Shown piece by piece: positions 12,018-19,129 of a stretch of 19,129 nt of DNA. Below the pieces are notes generated by a model. It saw nothing but the letters and a program-made list of their open reading frames with translations, did no database searches and was not told the origin of the DNA. The DNA comes from CAYMUB01 sp964393545 (GTDB taxonomy: Bacteria > Patescibacteriota > Microgenomatia > Daviesbacterales > UBA10151). The number at the start of each line of letters is the position of its first letter. The stretch's first letter is position 1. The position numbers and the translations under genes are program-made. Where the stretch lies: positions 1 to 19,129 of the forward strand of contig CAYMUB010000029.1 of assembly GCA_964393545.1 (NCBI GenBank), in the 5' to 3' direction.

Positions 12018-13871
12018 ATGATGCGGAAAAAAAGAAAATTAGGTCCTGCCTTCAGTGACCAAATCAACAAAGTTTCAACAAGAATTAATCATCCTATTAA
12101 GGGTAGAGAGAATGAATGGATTGATTCCTTATTGCCCAACTTTGATGCCAGAGTTGGAATTAGATTTATTAAAAGTCCCTGGGTAGTTTTGCCTTTTTCT
12201 GTTATTTGTCTAATACTATTTTTCCTAATTTTTATCCGTCTTTTCCACCTGCAAATAATAGAAGGGAGTGCAAATAGAAAACTAGCAGAGGGGAATCGGA
12301 TCCAAATCAAAATAATTCATGCCCAAAGGGGGGTAATCTTTGACCGCAACGGGAAAGTTTTAGCAGCCAATGCCCCGGCTTTTAGATTATCTGATAAAAA
12401 AAAAGATGGTAGTAAAAAAGTTAAACTAATCAGTCGGGAAGAAGCTTTGGAGTTGGAGGTAAAAAACGATCCTAAAAGCGTAGATTTGGAAGTGGATAAT
12501 GTCCGGACCTATCTGATGGGTGAAAAGTTTGCTCATGTTTTAGGCTATGTAGGTGAAATATCAGAAGATCAGTTGAAAATTGAAGAATTTAAAAAATATC
12601 ATTTAGGAGATCGGGTTGGTCAGTCTGGTTTAGAGTTTCAATATGAAAAATTACTCCGGGGAAAAGATGGAGGAGAAATTATTGAAGTTGATTCCAAGGG
12701 AGTAAAGGTAAGAACCCTAAGGCGGAATCCCGCCACTGCGGGACAAAATATTTATTTAACCATTGATGCTCTATTGCAGGATCAGGTGTATACACAATTA
12801 AAACAAAACCTGACAAAAAGTGGGAGTTGTTGTGGAGCTGCGGTAGCTATGGATCCTAACAATGGTCAAATCTTAAGCTTAGTTTCACTGCCTTCATTTG
12901 ATCCTAATATTTTTACCACCAGTTATGATGAAAATGCCATTGCTCAAGTTTTCACCCGGAAAGATTCCCCAATTTTAAACAGGGTCATATCTGGAACCTA
13001 TCCTCCAGGATCAACCTACAAAATAGTCTCTTCCTTAGCTGCTTTAGCATCTGGCAAAATTACCTCTAAAACTATCGTCCAGGATAACGGAGAGATCTAC
13101 CTGGGACCTTATAAATTTACTAACTGGTATTTTACTGAATATGGCAGGACAGAAGGGTCAGTTGATTTGTTAAAAGCAATCCAAAGATCAAATGATATAT
13201 ATTTTTACCATGTAGGACAAACAATAGGAGAACAAGCTTTAGGCGAATGGTCTAAAAAGTTAAAATTGGGTGATAGATTAGAGATAGATTTACCAGGAGA
13301 GGTTTCAGGACTGGTTCCAGATGATGCTTGGAAAAGAAAAACATTTGGAGAAGGCTGGTATCCGGGAGATACTTTACATATGGCAATTGGCCAAGGTTTT
13401 TTATTAACAACTCCTTTACAAGTCTTGGGTTTTACCGCTTTTATGGCCTCAGATGGAGTGATGTATAAGCCTCAATTAATTCTTACTAATTTTAAATCTA
13501 AAATATTGGTTTCAAACATAACTTCAAAGGAAAATATCAACATAGTAAAACAAGGATTAATATTGGTCCCCATTCAGGGGGGGACTGCTTGGCCATTTTT
13601 TACTTTCCCAATCCCTACTGCTGGAAAAACAGGCACCGCAGAATTTGGAGATCTAAAGAATAAAACTCATGCTTGGTATACTTCGTTTGCCCCGGCTGAT
13701 AATCCTAAAATTGCTGTGACTGTTTTAATAGAGGCAGGAGGAGAAGGGTCAAATGTGGCAGCTCCGGTTGCCAAGGAGGTTTACCGTTGGTACTTTTCTC
13801 CTGATAAAAATAAACTAATACAGGATGTTTACACCCAAGCCACAGAATCTGGTAAAATTTTAGGAGAATAA
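12018..13871 (+). CDS. mrdA: Penicillin-binding protein 2 (elongation transpeptidase)
   Basis: A 617-residue class B PBP that cross-links peptidoglycan during elongation. It has a cytoplasmic N-terminus of about 50 residues, one membrane helix (55-75) and RGVIFDRNGKVLAANAPAF (104-122), the start of the pedestal. The pedestal is short: only about 60 residues separate DRNG from HVLGYVGEI (173-181), where many PBP2s have over 100. The transpeptidase domain has SxxK as S332-TYK (PPGSTYK), the second motif as SND (391-393), HMAIGQG (454-460) and KTG at 537-539 (AGKTGTAEF). Residues 237-242 (NPATAG) are encoded by a small GC-rich hairpin. It follows mreD; the next gene starts 7 bases after the stop. 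Confidence 0.96.
   Translation: MMRKKRKLGPAFSDQINKVSTRINHPIKGRENEWIDSLLPNFDARVGIRFIKSPWVVLPFSVICLILFFLIFIRLFHLQIIEGSANRKLAEGNRIQIKIIHAQRGVIFDRNGKVLAANAPAFRLSDKKKDGSKKVKLISREEALELEVKNDPKSVDLEVDNVRTYLMGEKFAHVLGYVGEISEDQLKIEEFKKYHLGDRVGQSGLEFQYEKLLRGKDGGEIIEVDSKGVKVRTLRRNPATAGQNIYLTIDALLQDQVYTQLKQNLTKSGSCCGAAVAMDPNNGQILSLVSLPSFDPNIFTTSYDENAIAQVFTRKDSPILNRVISGTYPPGSTYKIVSSLAALASGKITSKTIVQDNGEIYLGPYKFTNWYFTEYGRTEGSVDLLKAIQRSNDIYFYHVGQTIGEQALGEWSKKLKLGDRLEIDLPGEVSGLVPDDAWKRKTFGEGWYPGDTLHMAIGQGFLLTTPLQVLGFTAFMASDGVMYKPQLILTNFKSKILVSNITSKENINIVKQGLILVPIQGGTAWPFFTFPIPTAGKTGTAEFGDLKNKTHAWYTSFAPADNPKIAVTVLIEAGGEGSNVAAPVAKEVYRWYFSPDKNKLIQDVYTQATESGKILGE
12728..12743. repeat. Short GC-rich hairpin inside mrdA
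   Basis: TCCCGC (12728-12733), loop CACT, GCGGGA (12738-12743): a perfect 6-bp stem in AT-rich coding DNA. It encodes NPATAG just before the conserved QNIYLTID strand, where PBP2 proteins have a Pro/Gly turn. It may be a third member of the in-gene palindromes seen in fmt and def, but the family sequence alone could also explain it. Confidence 0.45.
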
Positions 13872-13878
13872 TGTTAAT

Positions 13879-15048
13879 ATGACTGGTAATATAGAGTTCA
13901 CGTCAAAGAAAGGGGAGATGATAGACGGAAGACAAAGCTTAGAATCTCCAAACAGGAGTGTGTTATCGGAAACAGCAGAGGTGATGTATACCTTCCGTAG
14001 TTTTTCTCCTCAGCAGGCTGATCTGATTAATCAGAATCTTCCTGATGCAATTCGCAATGCACATATAAAAATGAAAGAAGGTCGTGGTTTAGTAATTCCT
14101 AATCAATTGCTTCTTTCTGCTCTTTTGGAAGGTAATTTACCAGTTGAGGAACGTCAAAGGTTGGAAAAAGAGTATCAAGTATCTGTAAGTGCTAGTCATT
14201 TATCAATTACTCCTTTACAAGGTGATCTATTAGGTAGTGTATCTTTCAACATTGATTGGCAAACAGGACAGATCAAAAGCTTAGTAAGCGCTTTGGCTCC
14301 AAGCGTTATTAGCAGGCTATACCAGTCTTTACGGCAGAAAAGTCCTTTTATCAATGAAGTCTTCCAAATAGCTAAAATTCCAGAGTTGACGGATATGGTT
14401 ACAAAACAGGCAGAAGAAGCCATAGAGAACAATAAAAAAGAATTGGCAAGACTAAGTCTTATTCAGCCGGAAACTACTGGGGTTTGTGTAAGTATTGATA
14501 CCGAAGCGCTAGATCCAGCAGTGACTACAGTTGTTGGGCAAAAAGGATACGCTTTTGGTCACCCGCTGATTCCACAAGCCAGGATTTTACAAACATATGG
14601 ACTGGCAGACTGCGTTGCAGTTATAGCCTATGATCAAAAAAAGAAAGCTGGATTTCTCGCCCATCTCGATAGGTCGGGAAGCGCAAGAGAAGCATTTAAC
14701 TTAATAAGAAGTGTATTGGGTGATGATGCAAGACTGATAATCTATGGTGGTCTAGGACAAGCCGGCGAAGTAACGCATACTGGTGGAAGCAGAGTTACTT
14801 TGGAAGCTATTTATAATCAAGCACGTGGTCTTAAGATTATCGGAAAAGAAACACTAGGGAATGTAAACAGAACTATAGCTTTAGATACCCAAACAGGCAG
14901 AATATTTATACCCGAGAAGATAAAAACTGAAGATGATAGGAAAAAACAAATGATAGATATTAGAGTGACATTAGATAATACGGATAGATTAACTAATGAT
15001 GGTCCTTTCTTTGAACCAGTTTATGAGGCTATAAAACAGACTACTTAA
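13879..15048 (+). CDS. Two-part protein with a C-terminal CheD-like deamidase domain
   Basis: 389 residues. Residues 1-200 are not recognised; they are soluble and mixed helix/strand. Residues about 205-345 look like the CheD fold: ILQTYGLADCVAVIAYD, then AGFLAHLD, then LIIYGG, LGNVNRTIALDTQTGRIFI. CheD deamidates receptor glutamines, and its Cys, His and Thr are catalytic. Here T239, C245 and H262 keep the spacing Thr-x5-Cys-x16-His that I recall for Thermotoga CheD (T21, C27, H44). The related YfiH and CNF1 groups share the Cys-His core, so a different amide substrate is possible. No chemotaxis gene is present in the window. GGAG lies 12 bases before the ATG, one of the few Shine-Dalgarno-like sites here, and the gene directly follows mrdA. 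Confidence 0.65.
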   Translation: MTGNIEFTSKKGEMIDGRQSLESPNRSVLSETAEVMYTFRSFSPQQADLINQNLPDAIRNAHIKMKEGRGLVIPNQLLLSALLEGNLPVEERQRLEKEYQVSVSASHLSITPLQGDLLGSVSFNIDWQTGQIKSLVSALAPSVISRLYQSLRQKSPFINEVFQIAKIPELTDMVTKQAEEAIENNKKELARLSLIQPETTGVCVSIDTEALDPAVTTVVGQKGYAFGHPLIPQARILQTYGLADCVAVIAYDQKKKAGFLAHLDRSGSAREAFNLIRSVLGDDARLIIYGGLGQAGEVTHTGGSRVTLEAIYNQARGLKIIGKETLGNVNRTIALDTQTGRIFIPEKIKTEDDRKKQMIDIRVTLDNTDRLTNDGPFFEPVYEAIKQTT

Positions 15049-15056
15049 AACTTTGG

Positions 15057-15533
15057 TTAATTTTTATTAATTCTTTCTAGACTGATGTAGTAAAAATCAA
15101 GTGAATCTTCTTTCCCGCTTACAAATCTTTTAAAAGTTTTTCCAAAAGGATAAATTTCGGCAATCTTTCCCAAATCAATTATCTTAGCACTCAGCATTTT
15201 TTCAACAGGATTTTTCTCGGCTATATCGACTTGCCACTTTCCTCCTAAATTTTTTATGATTGTTTCTCCAAGGTAACTTCCTAATGAAAGTATTGACATG
15301 GAAAGCTCATACGCCTCTTTCTCTCCCATAGGAGTTTTCCATCCTTCCTCAATCATCTTATCTAAAGTTTTAATACTTTCGGCAGTGAAGTCTAGTTTTG
15401 CTTCAAATATTTCTTTCGCTGTACTAACTGTTTCCTGTGCTTCTTTTCTGAAAGTTTCGGGAGTAACCAACGATGCTTTAACCATCGTAATTTGAGGAGC
15501 TTTATTTTTTCTAAATAAGTCGAATAATCCCAT
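15057..15533 (-). CDS. Protein of unknown function, 158 residues
   Basis: Not recognised with certainty. It starts MGLFDLFRKNK, a typical soluble small-protein beginning, then a helical region (about 25-65), then LGSYLGETIIKNLGGKWQVD (83-102) and PFGKTFKRFVSGKEDSLDFYY near the C-terminus. The pattern of a helix, GxYLGExIxxxxGGxW and a late PFxKxxKxxxxG occurs in several uncharacterised bacterial families of immunity-like or DUF3806-like proteins; this is a resemblance, not an assignment. It is convergent with the CheD-like gene (8-bp gap) and has its own promoter. Confidence 0.7.
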   Translation of the reverse strand: MGLFDLFRKNKAPQITMVKASLVTPETFRKEAQETVSTAKEIFEAKLDFTAESIKTLDKMIEEGWKTPMGEKEAYELSMSILSLGSYLGETIIKNLGGKWQVDIAEKNPVEKMLSAKIIDLGKIAEIYPFGKTFKRFVSGKEDSLDFYYISLERINKN

Positions 15534-15541
15534 ACTTTATA

Positions 15542-15550
15542 AGTATACCA
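15542..15550 (-). promoter_or_regulatory. Extended -10 promoter of the 158-residue unknown
   Basis: On the minus strand TGGTATACT ends eight bases before ATG 15533, giving a nearly leaderless transcript. No Shine-Dalgarno sequence or clear -35 is present. Confidence 0.55.
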
Positions 15551-15565
15551 AAATTTTGTGAGTAG

Positions 15566-15631
15566 GTTTGGATTCAAACTAAGAAAGATGATGGGCAGGT
15601 TGTCGTTTTTCAACTGAAGAACTTCTTGTAA
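15566..15631 (+). pseudogene. Possible C-terminal gene remnant
   Basis: A short open stretch between two stops translates as VWIQTKKDDGQVVVFQLKNFL. It has protein-like hydrophobic and charged alternation but no start codon or promoter. It lies just upstream of the DUF433 pair. It may be the tail of a lost gene or mere chance. Confidence 0.25.
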
Positions 15632-15648
15632 TGATGTTTTGCTTAATG

Positions 15649-15680
15649 TCTAAAATAATTGTTTAGAATAGTGATATAAT
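15649..15680 (+). promoter_or_regulatory. Promoter/operator of the DUF433-DUF5615 pair
   Basis: TGATATAAT (15672-15680) is a perfect extended -10 ending six bases before ATG 15687. Just upstream, TCTAAA (15649-15654) and TTTAGA (15662-15667) form an inverted repeat with a 7-bp gap. This could be the site for autorepression. There is no Shine-Dalgarno sequence. Confidence 0.6.
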
Positions 15681-15686
15681 AGTTTC

Positions 15687-15953
15687 ATGGCAAAGTCAAA
15701 AATTGTATCAAATCCTGAAATTTTGGGTGGCAAACCTGTTGTTGCTGGCACGAGGATTTCTGTTGAACTTATAATGAATTTCCTCTCAGCTGGAATGAGT
15801 ATGGGGGATATTTTGAAAGAATATCCTGAGCTTAAGAAATCTGAAGTTGTTGCTGCTATTGTATATGCTACAAAACTGGTTTCTCAAACAAGAATAGGCT
15901 CAACAAAGGGCATGAGAACCTCTCTAGTAATGCATCATGAAATTACTCGCTGA
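15687..15953 (+). CDS. DUF433-family antitoxin
   Basis: An 88-residue DUF433 protein, a winged-helix-like DNA-binding family that acts as antitoxin to DUF5615/PIN-like toxins. The signature is plain: ILGGKPVVAGTRISVELIMNFLSAGMSMGDILKEYP, followed by the helix KKSEVVAAIVYA. The tail from residue 68 is variable. It overlaps the toxin gene by 17 bases. The leaderless promoter and inverted repeat directly upstream fit autoregulation. Confidence 0.9.
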   Translation: MAKSKIVSNPEILGGKPVVAGTRISVELIMNFLSAGMSMGDILKEYPELKKSEVVAAIVYATKLVSQTRIGSTKGMRTSLVMHHEITR

Positions 15954-16281
15954 TGAGAATTTTCCGTCCTCGTTAACCTCTTTCTTACAAAAGAAAAGAC
16001 ATAATATTAAAAGAATTCAAAGAACTGCAAAGGGAGTTTCTGATTTAAATGTTAGAGAACGAGCAATTAAGGAAAATCGTGTAATCATCACTTTTGATAA
16101 AGATTTTCTGAGATCTGACGAAAAAAAATTATTTAATGTTGTGATTTTTGACTTTCCCAACATGATGCCAAAAGACGTTATTCCTTATATGGAATCTGTC
16201 ATTAAATCAATCACTGATCTAAGAAAGAGAAAGAAATACTTTACTGCTAGATATTCCGTAGAGGGATTAGAATTAATATGA
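15937..16281 (+). CDS. DUF5615 PIN-like toxin
   Basis: A 114-residue PIN-like (Mut7-C related) protein. Acidic site residues are D6/E7 in LLADENFP, D36 in GVSDLNV and D54/D56 in ITFDKDF. The order LADENFP, SDxxV, TFDKDF is characteristic of DUF5615, a presumed ribonuclease. It is encoded by an ATG within the last codons of the DUF433 gene. It is the fourth toxin-antitoxin pair in the window and the third with a PIN-type toxin. The target is unknown. Confidence 0.9.
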   Translation: MKLLADENFPSSLTSFLQKKRHNIKRIQRTAKGVSDLNVRERAIKENRVIITFDKDFLRSDEKKLFNVVIFDFPNMMPKDVIPYMESVIKSITDLRKRKKYFTARYSVEGLELI

Positions 16282-16334
16282 GCGGATTCGGATTAGGTTT
16301 TAAGTTTTTGGGGAGTGGTAATTATTGTAAAGAA

Positions 16335-16343
16335 TGATACCAT
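16335..16343 (+). promoter_or_regulatory. Extended -10 promoter of the 16350 operon
   Basis: TGATACCAT ends exactly six bases before ATG 16350, with no Shine-Dalgarno sequence. The hexamer is weak, but the TG and spacing match the other promoters here. Confidence 0.45.
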
Positions 16344-16349
16344 TAAAAT

Positions 16350-16700
16350 ATGCCTAAGAATCGGTTGCTGATACTTACTTTAACAATTATTCTGATAACA
16401 GCCTATTTAACTCTTGTAACTAATGCAACTTTGCCTAAATCTATTTCCAAAAGTGAAATTGATACAGCTATAAATCAAGCTAAACATTTATACCAACAGG
16501 AGAAAGGAAGAGGTAGAGATTTTTCAACTAGTCTTTGCTTATCAGATGCTCTCTTGCCAAATTGGGTAGTGGATATTGCTAATAATCCTAGATTGCCGAT
16601 GGATGATTTACCAGGAAATCAATGCCCAGCTTATTTAGAAGGAAGAGCACGGCATTTTGTGGAACTTGATCCGAGTGGAAATTTGATAAGAGCAAAATGA
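16350..16700 (+). CDS. Small membrane-anchored extracytoplasmic protein, unknown
   Basis: 116 residues: one N-terminal membrane helix (about 5-24), then a domain of about 90 residues outside the membrane, if the basic N-terminus stays inside. The motif CLSDALLPNWVVDIANNPRLP (63-83) and QCPAYLEGRARHFVELDPSGNLIRA (91-115) look strongly constrained, and C63 and C92 could form a disulfide. No known family is recognised. Its stop overlaps the start of the membrane-bound Clp-like ATPase (ATGA), so the two are coupled and probably act together at the membrane. Confidence 0.75.
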   Translation: MPKNRLLILTLTIILITAYLTLVTNATLPKSISKSEIDTAINQAKHLYQQEKGRGRDFSTSLCLSDALLPNWVVDIANNPRLPMDDLPGNQCPAYLEGRARHFVELDPSGNLIRAK

Positions 16701-19129
16701 AATATTTAACACTACCTGTTCATTTAGTAGAATTCTGGTATCCAGAAGGAATAGCTTTTTTTGTGTTGACCTGGAGAAATTTGATGCTTTTTTTGGAAGA
16801 GGATTTGGCAGTTGGTTTAATGTGGAAGCTTTTGTTTACTCCTCTATTCCATGATTCATCTTATGTAGGTAGAATTTTAAGTATTCTATTTAGGTTAGTT
16901 AGAATTTTAATAGGGATTTTTGCTTTTACTTTGGTATCTTTAGGAATTTTAGCTATTGCTGTTTACTGGTTTGCTTTGCCGATGCTGGCTGTTTTCGATC
17001 TTCCTGTATTTGTAAGTAAAGTGTTAGTTTTTGCAGGAGTGGGACTTTTTGTAATTCACATTACTACTCACCCTCATAAAAAAGTATGGTCTGCCAGCAA
17101 TCCTTGGGAAGCATCAACCATAAAAAGAGAAAATGTTAATTTTAATCTGCTGTTGAAAGAAAAAGGAGTTCAAGATTTATTATCTAACTTAGAATTACAA
17201 CTGGACCATTTTCCCAGTTTTAAGATTGAAAATATTGATGAAATAGGCAAAAAAGCTTTTGAACTGGCTAAAAATTCTGAAAGTGAATATATTGGTCCTG
17301 GCCATTTTTTTGTTGCCAGTCTGGAGCAAATCCCTAATATTGATAATTTACTGCTAAAACTTGAATTAAAACTGGCTGATTTTGTGGAGACATTAAATTT
17401 TTTAGAGAAAAAGAGAAATACCTGGCGTAAAGTTTATATCTGGGATGATGATTTTACCGTTCACCATTTGAAAGGAGTAAATAGAGGATGGCTAGGAGTG
17501 CCCACTCCTACATTAGATAAGTATGGAGAGGACTGGACAAAGAAAGCAGCATCTGAGGGTTTTCCAGAGTTGATAAGGGAAGGGGCTATAGTTCCAGATG
17601 TTGCTCATATTTTATCTCAACAAACTAGTCGAAATGTTATTTTAGTAGGGGCTGCAGGAAGTGGTAAAACTGCCTTAATAAAGCACTTGGCTAAGCAAAT
17701 AGTTGCCGGAGATGCTCCATCTGCTTTGGCTACCAAAAGATTGGTGCTTTTAGATTTAACTAAACTTATTTCAGGTGTAAAAACTCAAGGAGAATTGGCT
17801 GACCGGATTAAGACTATTTTTGAGGAAGTAGGTTTTGCTCAGAATATTATTATTGTAATTGAAGAAATTCAGGAATTTGGTTTGGGTGAAGTTGGCAGCA
17901 GTTATAATTTATATTCCTTAATGCAGCCTTACTTAGAGTCAGACACTTTCCAATTTATTGGTACTACAGAACCAGAAAATTATAGTCATGTTTTGGAAAA
18001 AAATGCCTCTTTTGCCAGAATTTTTAGAAAAATTGAATTGCCTCAGGCATCAGCCTTGGATACTTTAAATATTTTGGAATACAGAAGCATTGAGGCGGAG
18101 AGAAAAAATAAAGTTAGAGTGACCTTTATTGCCATCAAAACTGCAGTGGAATTATCTCAAAAATTTATCAGAGACAGGGTTTTGCCGGACAGCGCCATTT
18201 CCATATTAAAAGAAGCTTTAACAGAAGGTATAAACGGATGGGTGACCAAAGATGTAGTAAGAAGGGTAGTTTCAGCCCGAGTTAAAGTGCCAATGATGGA
18301 GGTGGGAACAGCAGATAAGACTAGACTGCTTAACTTGGAAACAGAGTTACACCAAAGGCTAATCGGTCAGGACTTGGCTGTTAAGGTTATTTCAGATTCT
18401 TTGCGAAGATCAGCTACAGGTTTATCAGAAGATGGTAGGCCAATTGGTTCATTTTTATTTGTGGGTCCAACAGGAGTGGGTAAAACTGAACTGGCAAAGA
18501 CTTTAGCCCAAGTGTATTTTAATACGGGTGGAGCATTTATTAGATTTGACATGTCTGAATATCAAAATCCAGAATCAATAGTTAGATTGATTGGTGGGTC
18601 AGGAGAAGGAGGATTGCTGACTGAGGCTGTTAGAAACAGACCCTATTCACTATTGTTGTTGGATGAGTTTGAAAAAGCCAATGATAAAATCTTAACTTTA
18701 TTTTTACAGGTTTTGGATGATGGCAGGTTAACAGATGGGGCTGGTAGAACTATAAATTTTGAAAACACTATTATTATTGCCACATCTAATGCCGGGTCAT
18801 TACTGATTGCTCAAGGTTTACAAAGTGGAAAAAGTTTGTCAGAAATTGACAAAGAAGTTAATGATGAATTATTAAAAGTTTTAAAACCAGAACTTGTTAA
18901 TAGATTTGATGATGTGGTGTTATTCAAATCTTTATCTAAAGAGGATTTACAAAAAATTGTTACCTTAAAAATCAATCATTTAAAAGATCAAATGAAAGTA
19001 AAAGGTTATCTGATAGATTTTGATTCCTCACTTCTTTCAGAGCTTGCAAGGCGGGGATTTGATCCGGTTCTAGGCGCCAGGCCTTTGAGAAGATTAATTC
19101 AAGATACATTGGAGGCTAACCTTTCCAAA
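16697..19129 (+). CDS. Membrane-anchored Clp-like two-ring AAA+ ATPase (3' end outside window)
   Basis: 811 codons without a stop; the gene runs off the window. Order: hydrophobic segments at about 66-92 and 102-122, a Clp_N-like repeat (about 178-215, FELAKNSESEYIGPGHFFVASLE), D1 with Walker A GAAGSGKT (318-325) and IIIVIEE (384-390), then D2 with GPTGVGKT (590-597), LLLLDE (652-657), NRFDD arginine finger (735-739) and GARPLRR sensor 2 (793-799). D1 Walker B ends in Glu-Glu instead of Asp-Glu. The D1 pore loop reads VKTQG where Clp proteins have KYRG. The D2 loop reads LIGGSGEGGLLTEAV where ClpC has a GYVG-containing segment, so both substrate-gripping tyrosines are missing. No IGF/LGF ClpP-docking tripeptide is evident. 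ATP hydrolysis is likely; threading of proteins to ClpP is doubtful. Confidence 0.9.
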   Translation, partial: MKYLTLPVHLVEFWYPEGIAFFVLTWRNLMLFLEEDLAVGLMWKLLFTPLFHDSSYVGRILSILFRLVRILIGIFAFTLVSLGILAIAVYWFALPMLAVFDLPVFVSKVLVFAGVGLFVIHITTHPHKKVWSASNPWEASTIKRENVNFNLLLKEKGVQDLLSNLELQLDHFPSFKIENIDEIGKKAFELAKNSESEYIGPGHFFVASLEQIPNIDNLLLKLELKLADFVETLNFLEKKRNTWRKVYIWDDDFTVHHLKGVNRGWLGVPTPTLDKYGEDWTKKAASEGFPELIREGAIVPDVAHILSQQTSRNVILVGAAGSGKTALIKHLAKQIVAGDAPSALATKRLVLLDLTKLISGVKTQGELADRIKTIFEEVGFAQNIIIVIEEIQEFGLGEVGSSYNLYSLMQPYLESDTFQFIGTTEPENYSHVLEKNASFARIFRKIELPQASALDTLNILEYRSIEAERKNKVRVTFIAIKTAVELSQKFIRDRVLPDSAISILKEALTEGINGWVTKDVVRRVVSARVKVPMMEVGTADKTRLLNLETELHQRLIGQDLAVKVISDSLRRSATGLSEDGRPIGSFLFVGPTGVGKTELAKTLAQVYFNTGGAFIRFDMSEYQNPESIVRLIGGSGEGGLLTEAVRNRPYSLLLLDEFEKANDKILTLFLQVLDDGRLTDGAGRTINFENTIIIATSNAGSLLIAQGLQSGKSLSEIDKEVNDELLKVLKPELVNRFDDVVLFKSLSKEDLQKIVTLKINHLKDQMKVKGYLIDFDSSLLSELARRGFDPVLGARPLRRLIQDTLEANLSK

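Noticed and set aside
1..19129. tRNA, rRNA, riboswitch, integrase or insertion-sequence transposase genes
   Set aside because: None was recognised by eye; a covariance-model scan would be needed to exclude small RNAs.

Overview
The window looks like a chromosomal piece of a Candidate Phyla Radiation (Patescibacteria) bacterium, most likely of the Microgenomates type. This is inferred, not proven. The pointers are AT-rich DNA, tight packing with many ATGA overlaps, trimmed versions of universal enzymes (a short Fmt, a PBP2 with a short pedestal), almost no Shine-Dalgarno sequences, short palindromes inside coding genes, and a membrane-anchored Clp-like ATPase. TGA is used as a stop, so the code is standard table 11 and not the Gracilibacteria/SR1 code.

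Layout. 1-2600: bL28 on the plus strand, then on the minus strand a VapBC toxin-antitoxin pair (AbrB-fold antitoxin, PIN toxin), fmt, def and an 87-residue unknown. 2586-4580 (minus): an O-antigen polymerase/ligase-like (WzyC) membrane protein with TPRs. A divergent spacer full of 7-bp repeats separates it from mreB (plus). 5743-6434: an AbrB-fold/Doc toxin-antitoxin pair directly behind mreB. 6504-7364: an unknown protein. 7336-7485 (minus): a small coiled-coil ORF. 7545-8612: pyrD, then a Phd/PIN toxin-antitoxin pair, then a displaced second copy of the pyrD 3' end, then pyrE and pyrF (minus). 10771-13871: mreC, mreD and mrdA (PBP2), the rod-shape operon, here cut off from mreB by 5 kb. 13879-15048: a protein whose C-terminal half has the CheD deamidase triad. 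15057-15533 (minus): an unknown. 15687-16281: a DUF433/DUF5615 toxin-antitoxin pair. 16350 to the end: a small membrane-anchored protein and a membrane-anchored, two-ring Clp-like AAA+ ATPase that runs off the window.

How it works together. Core functions are N-formylmethionine turnover (fmt/def), the last steps of UMP synthesis (pyrD, pyrE, pyrF), and cell elongation (MreBCD plus PBP2) with a surface-glycan polymerase/ligase candidate. Four toxin-antitoxin pairs are wedged between these core genes.

Main observations. (1) The Phd/PIN pair sits between pyrD and a second, diverged pyrD 3' end, a footprint of insertion at a gene terminus. (2) Two head-to-head arrays of 7-bp repeats with the same architecture occur, one between genes and one inside the WzyC-like gene. 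(3) GC-rich palindromes are carried in frame by fmt and def, and possibly mrdA. (4) Most operon-leading genes have an extended -10 (TGnTAnnnT) six to ten bases before the start codon, implying leaderless mRNAs. (5) The Clp-like ATPase keeps both Walker A motifs but lacks the pore-loop tyrosines of both rings. (6) A CheD-like catalytic triad is present with no chemotaxis gene in the window.
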